Positions 1-9,158 of a stretch of DNA of 64,000 nucleotides are shown here, in pieces. The notes beneath the pieces were generated by a model. The model searched no databases. It saw only the letters and a program-made list of their open reading frames with translations, and was not told the DNA's origin. The DNA is from Pyramidobacter sp. YE332. GTDB lineage: Bacteria > Synergistota > Synergistia > Synergistales > Dethiosulfovibrionaceae. The number at the start of each line of letters is the position of its first letter. The stretch's first letter is position 1. The position numbers and the translations under genes were made by a program. The DNA lies in the NCBI RefSeq assembly GCF_033060595.1, contig NZ_CP133038.1, positions 2,542,001-2,606,000 of the forward strand. Reading direction: 5' to 3'.

Positions 1-653
1 AGAAATTCGACGAAGTGATCCGCCCGCTCGCCGGGCAGCTGAGCGACGAGCATGCGCAGGGAGCTGTTGGCGCTGTACTGGAAAGCGCGCGGCGGCGGCA
101 GGGAAGGCCGCTGCGGCGGCAGATTCTCCCATTGCAGGCTCCATACGCTCCGGGAGCTTTCCCAGCCCTGCCGTTTCAGCGACTCGAGCAGGCCGACGGG
201 ATCCTGCTCCAGCTGAAAAAGGCTGAGAGGCTCGCCGGCGTCGTCGCGACAGCTCCGTTCAGTACGGAATATCTCGCGCATGACCGTGCGCGAGACAACG
301 GCATAAGCCAGTCCTTTGGGCAGGATGACCAGGGGAAAGTCCAGCTCGTCGGCGAGGCTGAACGCCTGCGGCGGGATCGCGCTGATGAAACGTCCCAGCT
401 TGACGCCCAGCCCGGCGGCTCTGCCTGCGCTCAAGACGCGGATGATGCGGCAGATCTGCTCGGGATTGTTGCGGAAGGCGTAACCGGTCGTGAAGGAGAA
501 CGTGTCGGGGCGGCACCAGCCGGAAGGGTCGGGGATCTCGATGAAATCGATGAAGCGGACGCGGTTTCCCGTCCCTTTTTTGCCCGCAGCGATTTCATGG
601 CCGGCGAAAACGGGCAGCTCGAGCATGTCGGCAACGGTAAACATGACGGCCAT
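1..653 (-). CDS. PucR-family transcriptional regulator, N-terminal part (runs off window)
   Basis: The reading frame is open from the start codon to the window edge, giving about 217 residues of the N-terminal half. It opens MAVMFTVADMLELPVF and continues with a VRFIDFIEIPDPSGW-like stretch, the layout of the PucR N-terminal ligand-sensing domain (VxDxLxLPxFxGxxxVAG, then VRxxxxxExPDxxxW). The family normally ends in a C-terminal helix-turn-helix, which would lie outside the window. The start is the ATG one base after the stop of the upstream gene; a second ATG nine bases in (644) has a better-placed AGGATGG, so the true start is one of these two. The tight spacing suggests translational coupling. 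PucR proteins regulate purine or amino-acid catabolic genes; the target here is unknown. Confidence 0.75.
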   Translation of the reverse strand, partial: MAVMFTVADMLELPVFAGHEIAAGKKGTGNRVRFIDFIEIPDPSGWCRPDTFSFTTGYAFRNNPEQICRIIRVLSAGRAAGLGVKLGRFISAIPPQAFSLADELDFPLVILPKGLAYAVVSRTVMREIFRTERSCRDDAGEPLSLFQLEQDPVGLLESLKRQGWESSRSVWSLQWENLPPQRPSLPPPRAFQYSANSSLRMLVAQLPGERADHFVEF

Positions 654-654
654 C

Positions 655-1509
655 CTAGACCGGAAGTTCTCTGCGGCGGCTTCGGTACCAGCAGCCGCGG
701 TGCTCCGCGCCGGTCGGGCCGCAAGCGGTGTCAAGACAGCTTTTCAGCGACTTTGCGTCGCCCGCGCTTTTTTGAAAAACCGTGCCGGACAACGCCAGAA
801 TTTCGTTGAAGAACGCCTCGCCCTGAGGGCGTTCGTCAAAGCTCGCCAGCAGCGTGCAGCCGCCTTCCGCGCCCTGGATGCCGCCCCGCGCGACAATCTG
901 CACTTCCGCGGCGCCGAGGATCTTGCAGGCTTCCGCTTCGTTGATTACGCGGCCGGGGATGGGAATCAGACCTGCCGCCATGCCCATGGACAGATCGGGG
1001 GCGAGACGCGACGCGGCGGCCACGGCGTCGTCCAGCGAACAGGGCGCGTATTTTTCGAGTCCGGCCGCAACGATCATCTCCACGCCTTCGGCGGGAAGGC
1101 TCGTAAAAAAGTGCAGCGCTCCGCCGAAAGGGCTTCCGGCCAGCATCGCCGCGCGTCCGTGACGATCCACGAGGTTGGCGCCGATCACGCAGGCGTCGCC
1201 CGGCGAAAATCTCAATTTTCCGGAGGACCAAAGCTCGGCGTCCAGCGGCGCAGGAACGCCCCGATGCAGCAGAAGGCTGTGAGGGGCCGCGCAGTTTCCG
1301 GCGCAGGAACCGGCGCCGCGGCGGTCGATGCGCCCGCAGATCTTCAGCGGAACGCCGCAGACCGCTTCGGAAATCAGCGAAACGGTCGTGCCGCCCTTAA
1401 GGAGCAGCCGCCCCTCCGCCAGCGCCCTCCGAACGGCGGGCAGCGTCGATATCGCTTTGGCGATCAAACGCTTGCCCGCTTCGACAGTCAATGAAATCTG
1501 CACTTTCAC
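655..1509 (-). CDS. Conserved-looking protein of unknown function, coupled to PucR regulator
   Basis: A 284-residue protein starting at GTG, chosen because GGAGGGG sits a few bases upstream and the protein-like sequence (VKVQISLTVEAGKRLIAKAI) begins there. The longer frame toward 1743 has no ribosome site and reads as low-quality sequence. Glycine/alanine-rich segments alternate with hydrophobic strands (LLLKGGTTVSLI, MSMGMAAGLIPIPGRVI) and there are several cysteines (SCAGNC). I see no signal peptide, membrane helix or motif of a family I can name. It ends one base before the PucR-type regulator starts, so the two form one operon and the regulator may sense a compound handled by this protein. 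That link is inference. Confidence 0.6.
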   Translation of the reverse strand: MKVQISLTVEAGKRLIAKAISTLPAVRRALAEGRLLLKGGTTVSLISEAVCGVPLKICGRIDRRGAGSCAGNCAAPHSLLLHRGVPAPLDAELWSSGKLRFSPGDACVIGANLVDRHGRAAMLAGSPFGGALHFFTSLPAEGVEMIVAAGLEKYAPCSLDDAVAAASRLAPDLSMGMAAGLIPIPGRVINEAEACKILGAAEVQIVARGGIQGAEGGCTLLASFDERPQGEAFFNEILALSGTVFQKSAGDAKSLKSCLDTACGPTGAEHRGCWYRSRRRELPV

Positions 1510-1860
1510 GTGATCCCCTCCGTTCTCGAAAACTGGATTTTTTCCTGAAAACGAGCGACGGTCAGTCCGAATCACACCAGCCGCCGTCTCAAGCGCCCCT
1601 TTTCGACCGTTCCGCCGGAGGAAGATGCGCTTTCCCACGCGGGGCCGGTAGCTGTCGCCGCCGCTCAGCTCGACGGCGTTGGGACCCGCGGCGACCATCC
1701 CCAGTCCATGCCCCTTTGAGAGCTGCGCCATTCTGTGTGGCATTTTTCATTATATATTGTTCTTTCACTGTTTAAAATGGCCCAATCGCAAAATCTACAA
1801 GACTCAGGCTTATGGTCACAGGAAGAACGGTTGATAAAAGACAGAGCTTTAAATTGCCCT

Positions 1861-1889
1861 TTGACAAAGGAATCCAAGTCTGGTATATT
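1861..1889 (+). promoter_or_regulatory. Sigma-70 type promoter for the tRNA pair
   Basis: A perfect TTGACA (-35) is followed after 17 bases by TATATT (-10, 1884-1889), about 20 bases before the first tRNA base. It is the only obvious promoter ahead of the two tRNAs. Confidence 0.7.
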
Positions 1890-1908
1890 ACGTGTCGCGT
1901 TCGTGGAT

Positions 1909-1985
1909 GGGGTTGTAGCTCAGTCGGTTAGAGCGTCGGCCTGTCACGCCGAAGGTCGAGAGTTCGAGTCTCTTCAGCCCCGCCA
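1909..1985 (+). tRNA. tRNA-Asp (GTC)
   Basis: The cloverleaf folds with a seven-pair acceptor stem (GGGGTTG with CAGCCCC), a D-loop with AGTCGGTTAGAG, an anticodon loop CTGTCAC reading GTC, and a T-arm with GTTCGAGTC. The discriminator is G and the CCA end is encoded. Confidence 0.97.
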
Positions 1986-1993
1986 TTTTCCAC

Positions 1994-2068
1994 GCGGAAG
2001 TAGCTCAGGGGTAGAGCACAACCTTGCCAAGGTTGGGGTCGCGGGTTCAAATCCCGTCTTCCGCTCCA
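1994..2068 (+). tRNA. tRNA-Gly (GCC)
   Basis: Acceptor arms GCGGAAG and CTTCCGC pair fully. The D-loop is AGGGGTAGAG, the anticodon loop TTGCCAA reads GCC, the T-arm carries GGTTCAAATCC, and CCA is encoded. It follows tRNA-Asp by eight bases and is probably cotranscribed with it. Confidence 0.97.
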
Positions 2069-2077
2069 TTAAGAATG

Positions 2078-2109
2078 AAAGCCCTGCCGTCTGCACGGCG
2101 GGGCTTTTT
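2078..2109 (+). terminator. Rho-independent terminator after the tRNA pair
   Basis: GCCCTGCCGT pairs with ACGGCGGGGC around a short loop and is followed by five T residues. Confidence 0.85.
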
Positions 2110-2262
2110 CGTATTTTTCGTCGGGAGCGGCCGTTTGTTCCGTAAGGAAACTATACGTCTCGCCGGACTTTCCGACGCTGGGAATTCTCTTTTAAGGTTT
2201 TATCAGGTATGATAAGCGAGATCGCGGCAAAATAAACATCATGATAAGGAGCGGATCGATCC

Positions 2263-3147
2263 ATGCTTGAAAACATCGCAGCGCGTCTGCGCGTCACCCC
2301 CGAAGCGCTGAAAGAGGAACTGCGGACTTTTTTCGTCACCACTGTCGGCACCCTGCTCTACTGCGTCGGCACCGTTTTCTTCATCAAACCGGCAATGCTA
2401 CCCAACACGGGCGTCATGGGCGTTTGCCTGTTCCTCAACTACCTCAGTGACATTCCGCTGGGGCTCAGCAACGCCGTGTTCAACTTCGCGCTTTTCCTTT
2501 TCGCTTACAAGATGCTCCCCAAGCGCTTCTTCTACTGGACGCTCTACTCTACCGTCCTGATGTCGCTGGGCATGGAATTTTTTGCGCGTTTCCCCGCGCC
2601 GGTCATCGCCGACCGTATGCTACTGGTCGTCGTCGCGGCCGTGCTGCACGGCATCGCGCTGGCGACGGTGTTTTCAGGCGGCGGCTCCACCGGCGGCATC
2701 GACATCGTGTGCGTCGCGGTACGGCGCAAAACGGGCGTGGAGCTAGGCAACATTTCGATGCTGCTGAACTTCGCCGTGATCCTGCTGTTCTTCTGGGTCG
2801 TCTCGGTCGAGAACGTCGTCTACGGACTGCTGCTGTCCTACATCACGTCGCTGGTCATGAACGGCGACCTGCGGGCCTTTTCCTCGCGCAAGGAAGCCAT
2901 GATCATCACCAGCGAAGCGGAACTGGTGCGCAACTACATCGTCTACACGCTGCACCGCGGCGTGACGATCTTCGATGCCCGCGGCGGCTTCAACGCCGCC
3001 CCCCGTCACGTGCTGATCACCCTGCTCGCCCCGCGCCAAGAGATCCTGCTGAAGCTGTTCCTCAAAGAACACGACCCCAACGCCTTCCTGCGCCTTTCCG
3101 TCGCCTCGGAAGTGCTGGGCAAGGGATTCCAGAAGTGGGAAGAATAA
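2263..3147 (+). CDS. YitT family membrane protein (DUF161/DUF2179)
   Basis: A 294-residue protein with about five hydrophobic helices in the first 210 residues. It has the family repeats, including the glycine-rich GVMGVCLFLNYLSDIPLG and FSGGGSTGGIDIVC segments. A soluble C-terminal domain follows (VYTLHRGVTIFDARGG), typical of DUF2179. Length is normal for the family. AAGGAG lies about ten bases before the ATG. YitT proteins are widespread bacterial inner-membrane proteins of unsettled function. The gene is transcribed alone, downstream of the tRNAs. Confidence 0.9.
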   Translation: MLENIAARLRVTPEALKEELRTFFVTTVGTLLYCVGTVFFIKPAMLPNTGVMGVCLFLNYLSDIPLGLSNAVFNFALFLFAYKMLPKRFFYWTLYSTVLMSLGMEFFARFPAPVIADRMLLVVVAAVLHGIALATVFSGGGSTGGIDIVCVAVRRKTGVELGNISMLLNFAVILLFFWVVSVENVVYGLLLSYITSLVMNGDLRAFSSRKEAMIITSEAELVRNYIVYTLHRGVTIFDARGGFNAAPRHVLITLLAPRQEILLKLFLKEHDPNAFLRLSVASEVLGKGFQKWEE

Positions 3148-3257
3148 CTGAGCCAAATAGCATGTGTCATAAAACTGATGAATGCTTTATGTCGTCCGAT
3201 AAAAAGAGTTATTCGAGGTCTCCTTGAATAATATTTTGTTAATCAACGATGCTTCCG

Positions 3258-4127
3258 CTACATATATTTTTCAGGACGATAACCTAGGTCATAACTGTAC
3301 ACGTCAATCCGACGGTTCGCGAGACGGCTGTTTGTCGGATGGAAATATTTGCGCCTACTGTCACACAGATCAACGTCAGCGTAGATAACTCCTTCTTTCA
3401 TGAGCCCGGGCCCCGCAATTGGATTTCCCCATGGTCCGACAATAATACTCTGTCCGGGGAATTTCATCTTTCCTGTTTGTCCCACGCGGTTCGTGCCAGC
3501 AACAATGATGTGGTTGGAGAGAGCATTCGCCATGCACAGTACAGGAGCCATTGTCCAATAAGGATCCGGTAAAGCGCGTGTTTCCTTGACGTCACTCCAG
3601 TTGGATGGGACACAGACAATGTCTGCGCCCTGCAATGCAAGTATGCGAAACGTCTCTGGGTAATATGCATCAAGACAAATAATTACACCAATGCGACCTA
3701 TACGCGTATGAAACACTGGCAGACCGAGATTTCCCGGTTCAACCCAATAGACTTCATCTTCGCAGGGATGAAGCTTGCGATATTTGCCTACAAAACCGTC
3801 AGGTCCCACTAATATTGCAGTATTAAAGAGATCGTTTTCTTCCTTCTCCACCAATGAGGCGACAATATAAATGCCATGTTTACGAGCTATATTCTCCAGC
3901 ATCCGAGAGCTTCTTCCATTCGGCACCGCTTCCGCAAGCGCAAACACGTCGGAACGCCTGTCAAACACGCAACCGGTATTATACATTTCAGGCAGAACAA
4001 GCAGATTGGCCCCATTTTGACAGGCTTGCTCGATCATTCGCTGGGCGGTATCAAGATTCTGTCCCATATTTCCCTGTACAACATCCATCTGTACACAAGC
4101 TATTCTTGCTGGCGACTGACCGTTCAT
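3258..4127 (-). CDS. Carbon-nitrogen hydrolase (nitrilase superfamily amidase)
   Basis: A 289-residue enzyme with the full nitrilase catalytic triad in context: Glu47 (LVLPEMYN), Lys118 (KYRKLHP) and Cys151 (VIICLDAYYPE). It should hydrolyse a linear amide or N-carbamoyl substrate; the exact substrate cannot be read from sequence. The start at MNGQSPARIA is preferred because a GGGGGG tract lies nine bases upstream; starts further 5' have no ribosome site. It follows a sodium:solute symporter gene by 19 bases on the same strand, so importer plus amidase probably act on one imported amide. Base composition is more AT-rich than the flanking genes. Confidence 0.88.
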   Translation of the reverse strand: MNGQSPARIACVQMDVVQGNMGQNLDTAQRMIEQACQNGANLLVLPEMYNTGCVFDRRSDVFALAEAVPNGRSSRMLENIARKHGIYIVASLVEKEENDLFNTAILVGPDGFVGKYRKLHPCEDEVYWVEPGNLGLPVFHTRIGRIGVIICLDAYYPETFRILALQGADIVCVPSNWSDVKETRALPDPYWTMAPVLCMANALSNHIIVAGTNRVGQTGKMKFPGQSIIVGPWGNPIAGPGLMKEGVIYADVDLCDSRRKYFHPTNSRLANRRIDVYSYDLGYRPEKYM

Positions 4128-4146
4128 AATTATCATCCCCCCGCTC

Positions 4147-5558
4147 TTATTTTTCTTCCAGATAAGCGGGATTCTTCTTGTCCAATTTACTGAAAACAAT
4201 CATCGCCACGCCAGAAGCAAGGCAACCCCAGATCACATAAGGAATGACCGACTTAAAGTGCATAGAATAGGCACAGACTCCAACACCAAGGATCATGCCG
4301 GCGATGAGCCCATTCTTTGTGATAATTCCCTTACGGCGTAGCATATAGCCGAGGAAGATCGGGCAAACAAGCCCGGCAGCCGAATACGAATAGGTCAACA
4401 CGAGGAGGTTGAGTACCTGGGGAAAATACATAGCAATCAAAGCCGCTGCCGCCAGCACGATCACAGAGAGAACGCGGTTTATCTGTACAGCGGATTTCTC
4501 CGAGACTCGAGGATTCAGCACACGGTAAATATCACGATTCAAATTAACAACTACCGATTGGATACCAGAACTGATTGTGGAAAGAATCGTGCATACAACC
4601 AATCCAGAAAAGACCGCAACCGCCCATAGAGGTAATTCGTTCATCAACCATCCCGTTGCCATTTCCCGTTCAAGTCCAGGGTTCATGGAACGAACACTCA
4701 GTCCAACGACAATAGCCCAAACATAGGCTAACAGTGCACAGAAAGCAGAAATAGCTAGACTTTTAATAACCTTGTTCGTTTCTTTACAAGCAAGGATACG
4801 CTGATAATACATCTGATTTGTCAGTCCACCAGGAGTGAGTGAAAAAATCCATAAAATACTCGTAGATAAACCGACACTGAATAATGAGCTCGGGAACTGT
4901 ACAATATCCTGAGGAACTGTCCTCATCACATGTGACATGCCGCCAGCCATTCTCGCTGTTGCAATTGCTATCGTTGTACCGATGATAAACATCAGACAAC
5001 CAAAGACAAAATCCGTCCATGCTACTGTTTTAAGTCCGCTAGGCAATACAAAAAATACACACAGGACAGCCATAGCGCAAATCAAGATATTTAAGGGGAT
5101 ACCTGTAATTGTCGTATATAATTTTGCAAATGCTGTTAAATTTGAACAGCACCAGCCAAATGGAACAACGATAGTCATCAAGCCAGCCAGAATCCTCACA
5201 GTTTTGCTAGGACCTGAATAGTGCAGTAAAATTTCAGGAACAGTCGCAAACTTATGTTCGCGCAACCATTTAGCGACGAACATAAGAATAACAAAAGACA
5301 ACTGGCACAGAATGCCGTAAAGCATCACTGAATATCCGTTACTGAATCCATTGCCAACTTGTCCGACTAGAATTCCACCTCCCATTGCTGTAGCAAATTG
5401 TGTACCTACAACGACATACAGAGGAAGCTCGCGGCCGCCGACTTCCCAATCATCTACACTAACACTCTTTTTTCTGCCTTTCTTGTCATCAGCATGCTCA
5501 ATCCATAGGTTAATAGAAGCGTAGCAAGAATCGCAAAAACAATAACCACAGATTTCAT
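4147..5558 (-). pseudogene. Sodium:solute symporter (SSS family), frameshifted near the N-terminus
   Basis: The long frame (412 codons from 5385) contains the SSS core: many membrane helices, GVLP-like turns and a C-terminal KLDKKNP tail. The true start lies upstream at an ATG (5558) with AGGAGGCG. It encodes MKSVVIVFAILATLLLTYGL, the missing first helix, but runs into a stop after 34 codons. The two frames join if one base is added or re-read at a six-A run on the coding strand (T6 at 5468-5473). The joined protein reads KKSVSVDDWEVGGREL then VVVGTQFATAMGGG, the classical SSS N-terminus. This could be a real mutation, a phase-variable tract, slippage decoding or an assembly error. It likely imports the substrate of the downstream amidase. 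Confidence 0.8.
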
Positions 5559-5644
5559 ATTAACGCCTCCTAAATTATATTATGAACATCCGGTCATGCC
5601 AAAGCAGCTGTTCTAGCCCCTAAAATAATAAAGACTATATATTT

Positions 5645-6150
5645 TTAGTGGCACTTGACCTTCTGATACAGTTTTTTGAAAGCCGGATTTTTGCTGTAGC
5701 CCGTCCACAAAAGCCACCTTTTCAGATCTGCTTCTACCTCGTTGGTGTCTTCGATTTTTAGAAGCCGTCGAAGCGTTTCTTTCATACGGTATGCGCGACA
5801 GAGATGGCTGCTATTCTCAGCAATTGTGGCGATCCAGATCTGCTGCTTTTCCAGCTGATGTTCTGGTGCCTTGTCAAGAGTGTAGGCTACATTTTCGATT
5901 TTCTCCGCCCGTCCTCTTGTCGCCGCAACAAGCCAAGCTTTCGTATCGCCATTCGTCAGGCATTCCTTATCTCTGGGATGAGTCTGTGCAGCCAACAGAG
6001 TCTCGGCGTAAGCTGCGCTTCATGTCTCGTGCTTAACCTAATCCAGGGTGCCCATGGCTCATTTGACGGTGTGGAAAGGATCGATGCCGAGATTCATAAA
6101 GTGGTTAACACGTCTAGAACGCTCCGGTTCAATGACAAGGGAGGATATCT
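5645..6150 (-). pseudogene. Degenerate ISL3-family transposase relic
   Basis: The C-terminal part is still open (ATRGRAEKIENVAYTLDKA, then CRAYRMKETLRRLL and LKRWLLWTGYSKNPAFKKL), characteristic of ISL3-family transposases. Upstream, the same frame continues as NHFMNLGIDPFHTVK with in-frame stops, two of them TGA at positions expected to be Trp (VK*AMGTLD*V and HET*SAA). No intact ends are visible. The relic lies between the symporter and the opine-dehydrogenase-family gene inside the AT-rich island. Confidence 0.75.
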
Positions 6151-6268
6151 CCGTGCTGGCCATAATAGGGGCATGTACGATGGAGAAAGGTCAGTTATTC
6201 TCATACCAGTAATCAGAGCGAGCATGGATTCTAATACTGATTCTTAATAGAATAGTTTAACGACAGTC

Positions 6269-6391
6269 CTGAAGCACTCCAAGGGAGTCCAGTCGCTCGG
6301 GCCTGTCTCGCCGGCTGCGCAGTCCGTGCAATTCGCTTTGTGGATCTCCCTCGGAGCGCTATTGCTATTCAGCGTTTCAATTAAGAAATAG
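6269..6391 (+). pseudogene. Orphan 3' end of a membrane-protein gene
   Basis: An open stretch of 40 codons without a start ends in a hydrophobic helix (VQFALWISLGALLLFSVSIKK) and a stop. It looks like the C-terminus of a permease whose body was lost beside the ISL3 relic. I cannot name the family. Confidence 0.3.
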
Positions 6392-6410
6392 TTATTAACA
6401 CCAATTCAGA

Positions 6411-7502
6411 TCAACGGCTGCCAGTCTCAAAATAATGAATGATTTGTTCCCTCTCCATACTGTCAAGGCTAAGATTCTTTAAACAGCGACCGCTCGCTCG
6501 GAAATCTCGTTTATAGATTGCGCTTGTCAGCTGGATAACAGCGTCGATATTGGGCGTGGCAACGCCCGCTTTACGCCCCAGCTCGGAGATTGGCACAAGG
6601 CTCATTGGTACATCCTCAGTAATATAACGGGCATCAATTGTCTTTGGTGCCTTGATTGTGCTGTAGGCGGCATTATTCTGAATCAAATGATACAAATCCT
6701 CTCCATGAGTATCATACGATTCAACCAGCCATTCTTCTGCACTGAGGACGCTCACACCATAAGCAGCGGCAACGGCCATACGTTCATTGTCAATCTCTTT
6801 GACAAGAACAGTCACGGAAGGGGAAATCCCATCAAGGTAATAACGAAAACCACCAGTTTCACTCTCAACCCTACCGATATTCAGCAACAGCGGCGTTGGA
6901 TGGAAAAGCGCACCAATGTTAGAAAGACTTGTCTCCAGACAGTTCTTCGCTGCCACGAACTGTGGATAAAAAGGCCTGAGCATTGCCAATACCTGTTCCG
7001 TACGGTTTGCCGGAAGAGCTCCCAGAAGGATCTTTTTCTTTATACCGCTGATTTCCACAGACGAGGGCCCCGTCTTACGACAGGCATAGATCAGTGTCTG
7101 TGCCTCCGCAATGGTAACGTCAGCCTTGCAGCCCCGGCTACGGATTACATTGAGAAAATCCAAAGCTCCGCCAGTACGTCCAGGATTCAAGACAACAGTC
7201 TGTCCCTCTTCCAACGCATTGAAACAAGCTTCTGCAATCAACCGATGAGTAAAAGAAGGTGTGACAACCATGATCAAATGAATATCCTGAATGGCAAGAG
7301 GAATATCAGTCGTCACTAAATTCAACTGACAGTGCGATGTTCGCCCGTTCACGGTTAGATTAACGCCATTTGCTTGTTGAATGCCGGCAATGTACTGTGG
7401 AAAAGGGTCACATAGATTTACTTTTACGCCTTGGCTGGAAAGGTATGCGGCGATTGCCGTTCCGCCATTCCCTGCACCAATAACTGCAACACTCGCTTCC
7501 AT
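6411..7502 (-). CDS. NAD(P)-dependent octopine/nopaline dehydrogenase family protein (copy 1)
   Basis: A 363-residue oxidoreductase. The N-terminus has a Rossmann nucleotide site (VAVIGAGNGGTAIAAYL). The C-terminal half has the opine-dehydrogenase helical domain (FHPTPLLLNIGRVE, FRYYLDGISPSV, RYITEDVPMSLVPISELG). The family makes or cleaves N-(carboxyalkyl)amino acids (opines). GAGAGGAAG precedes the start. It lies 29 bases after a GltS-type symporter on the same strand, so the imported compound is probably its substrate; in this catabolic setting the oxidative cleavage direction is likely. A second family member lies at 23943-25031. Confidence 0.85.
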   Translation of the reverse strand: MEASVAVIGAGNGGTAIAAYLSSQGVKVNLCDPFPQYIAGIQQANGVNLTVNGRTSHCQLNLVTTDIPLAIQDIHLIMVVTPSFTHRLIAEACFNALEEGQTVVLNPGRTGGALDFLNVIRSRGCKADVTIAEAQTLIYACRKTGPSSVEISGIKKKILLGALPANRTEQVLAMLRPFYPQFVAAKNCLETSLSNIGALFHPTPLLLNIGRVESETGGFRYYLDGISPSVTVLVKEIDNERMAVAAAYGVSVLSAEEWLVESYDTHGEDLYHLIQNNAAYSTIKAPKTIDARYITEDVPMSLVPISELGRKAGVATPNIDAVIQLTSAIYKRDFRASGRCLKNLSLDSMEREQIIHYFETGSR

Positions 7503-7531
7503 AAAAAAGCTTCCTCTCGCATAAAATAGAC

Positions 7532-8914
7532 TTATCGCTGTTGTTTCTGAATGGCCCTATTCCAGAAGAACAAACGCATCACAACGATCAGGGCAATTGA
7601 AGCCGTACAGAGAGTCAACCCTGTCGCCAACGCGCCAAAGTTTTTGATAAAGTACGGATACATTGTCGTCACTAGCCCACCGCCGATAAAAGGGCTCATG
7701 AGAGGACACCCAAGAGCATAAATGGTTCCAGCATCCGTCTCCATCTTAGGATCGGACGTACGAAGCAGCATATAGCCAACGGCAGCTACTCCAGTAAATG
7801 CACCGAACCGAATGATGCCCTGCTCAAACCAACAATGGGAAAAAACGCGCGGGCTCAGCCAGAACAGCCAGAAATACATGAAGACTGTAATAATGACAGT
7901 AGCAATCAGCAGCGGCATCCAATATTCGACCACAACTGGAATCTTGATAGAAGCCATCGCTGCGACGATCAGAATTTCAAGGGCCATGCCTTGGATACGC
8001 TGAAAAGTGGCACGATCAAAAAGATCGTGGAGTGACGTATGCTGAATGACAATGTTGATCAACCACCCGCCAATCATGGCAAAAGGGAAAAGCGGCAATC
8101 CCTTGTACTTGAATATGGCGCCAAAACTCCACACGATCAGGCGCCCAACAATAACAGCGATACCAATAACGCCTAAATGAAGGGCAAAAGGTTCAACAAC
8201 ATCTTGACTGACCGTCATCTTGGCACTTGCCTCGCGATTACCTTCAGGATAGATCTCCCGCGAGTCTCCGCCGCTTGTTGCCCCAGTCAGAACTTTTGTG
8301 TATCTCTTACGAACTCCATAGTTGATAGCCCCCATACCGCCGAAAATACCGATAAGAAGGCCGATCGTAGCTACGGTAGGTGCCAAGGATGCACCATCAA
8401 TCCAGTTAAGCAACTTAGGATCTTCGAAAAGCGAGGCCATGCCACCCGCCGTTCCATGTCCGCCAGCAAAGCCGATCTCAAACAGGGAGCCAAACAGCGG
8501 GTTAACACCAAAAAACGGAGTAAACAAAACGACACACAACAGTGCGGTGACGCCCACCTGCATAAAACTATTCGACCATAGCCAAAGAAGCCCCGTGACG
8601 CTGTCATGCAGCGCATATTCTCCCGTCTTCTCTTTTTTCACTCCCAGCAACATACAAGAGAATACAATCGTGATCATTGAGCTTGGTAAAGCACCAATAG
8701 ATGTCATCATTGCAGCAGGGATAATTTTTAGCGCGTAGGGGCCTAAAGCCAAACCAATAACTCCAGCCAGTAGCGAAGCAGGAATAAAGGCTTTGCGTAA
8801 AAAATGTACTTTGAGTCGGATAAGACTGGCAACGACAAGTAACAGACCAACAATACTGATATATAGGAGCAGATTATTAATAGTGCCGCTCGTAATTTTT
8901 TCCAAAGGGAACAT
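7532..8914 (-). CDS. Sodium/glutamate-type symporter (GltS family)
   Basis: A 460-residue integral membrane protein with about eleven hydrophobic helices and the family signature GFAGGHGTAGGMA (E. coli GltS has a closely similar GGHGT motif). The start at MFPLEKITSG has AAAGGAGCT at good spacing; the longer frame from 8953 has none. It should move glutamate or a related anionic amino acid with sodium. Cotranscription with the opine-dehydrogenase-family gene suggests the substrate may be an opine or other N-substituted amino acid, which is inference. Confidence 0.85.
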   Translation of the reverse strand: MFPLEKITSGTINNLLLYISIVGLLLVVASLIRLKVHFLRKAFIPASLLAGVIGLALGPYALKIIPAAMMTSIGALPSSMITIVFSCMLLGVKKEKTGEYALHDSVTGLLWLWSNSFMQVGVTALLCVVLFTPFFGVNPLFGSLFEIGFAGGHGTAGGMASLFEDPKLLNWIDGASLAPTVATIGLLIGIFGGMGAINYGVRKRYTKVLTGATSGGDSREIYPEGNREASAKMTVSQDVVEPFALHLGVIGIAVIVGRLIVWSFGAIFKYKGLPLFPFAMIGGWLINIVIQHTSLHDLFDRATFQRIQGMALEILIVAAMASIKIPVVVEYWMPLLIATVIITVFMYFWLFWLSPRVFSHCWFEQGIIRFGAFTGVAAVGYMLLRTSDPKMETDAGTIYALGCPLMSPFIGGGLVTTMYPYFIKNFGALATGLTLCTASIALIVVMRLFFWNRAIQKQQR

Positions 8915-9096
8915 GTTTTGAGCTCCTTTCCTGAAATACGGCAAAAAATACAATTTTTATGTCACTTTGCACCTATAAAAACCAATATCATCGTATATTT
9001 ACTTACAAAACGCTCCTAAATAAAAGGCCGCTTAGAGAGAGAACAGAACTATTTCTATGCAAAACCTCATTCTTTCACTTGCAGCGGCCTCATTCT

Positions 9097-9120
9097 TTTA
9101 ATATCCTGAGCGATATTAAA
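9097..9120 (-). terminator. Stem-loop downstream of the OCD-family gene
   Basis: TTTAATATC and GATATTAAA form a nine-pair stem around a six-base loop just past the stop of the OCD-family gene. A T-rich stretch follows on the coding strand. Confidence 0.5.
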
Positions 9121-9158
9121 GGACCTATTTTATTTGCAAGGGGAAATTGACAAGCAGC

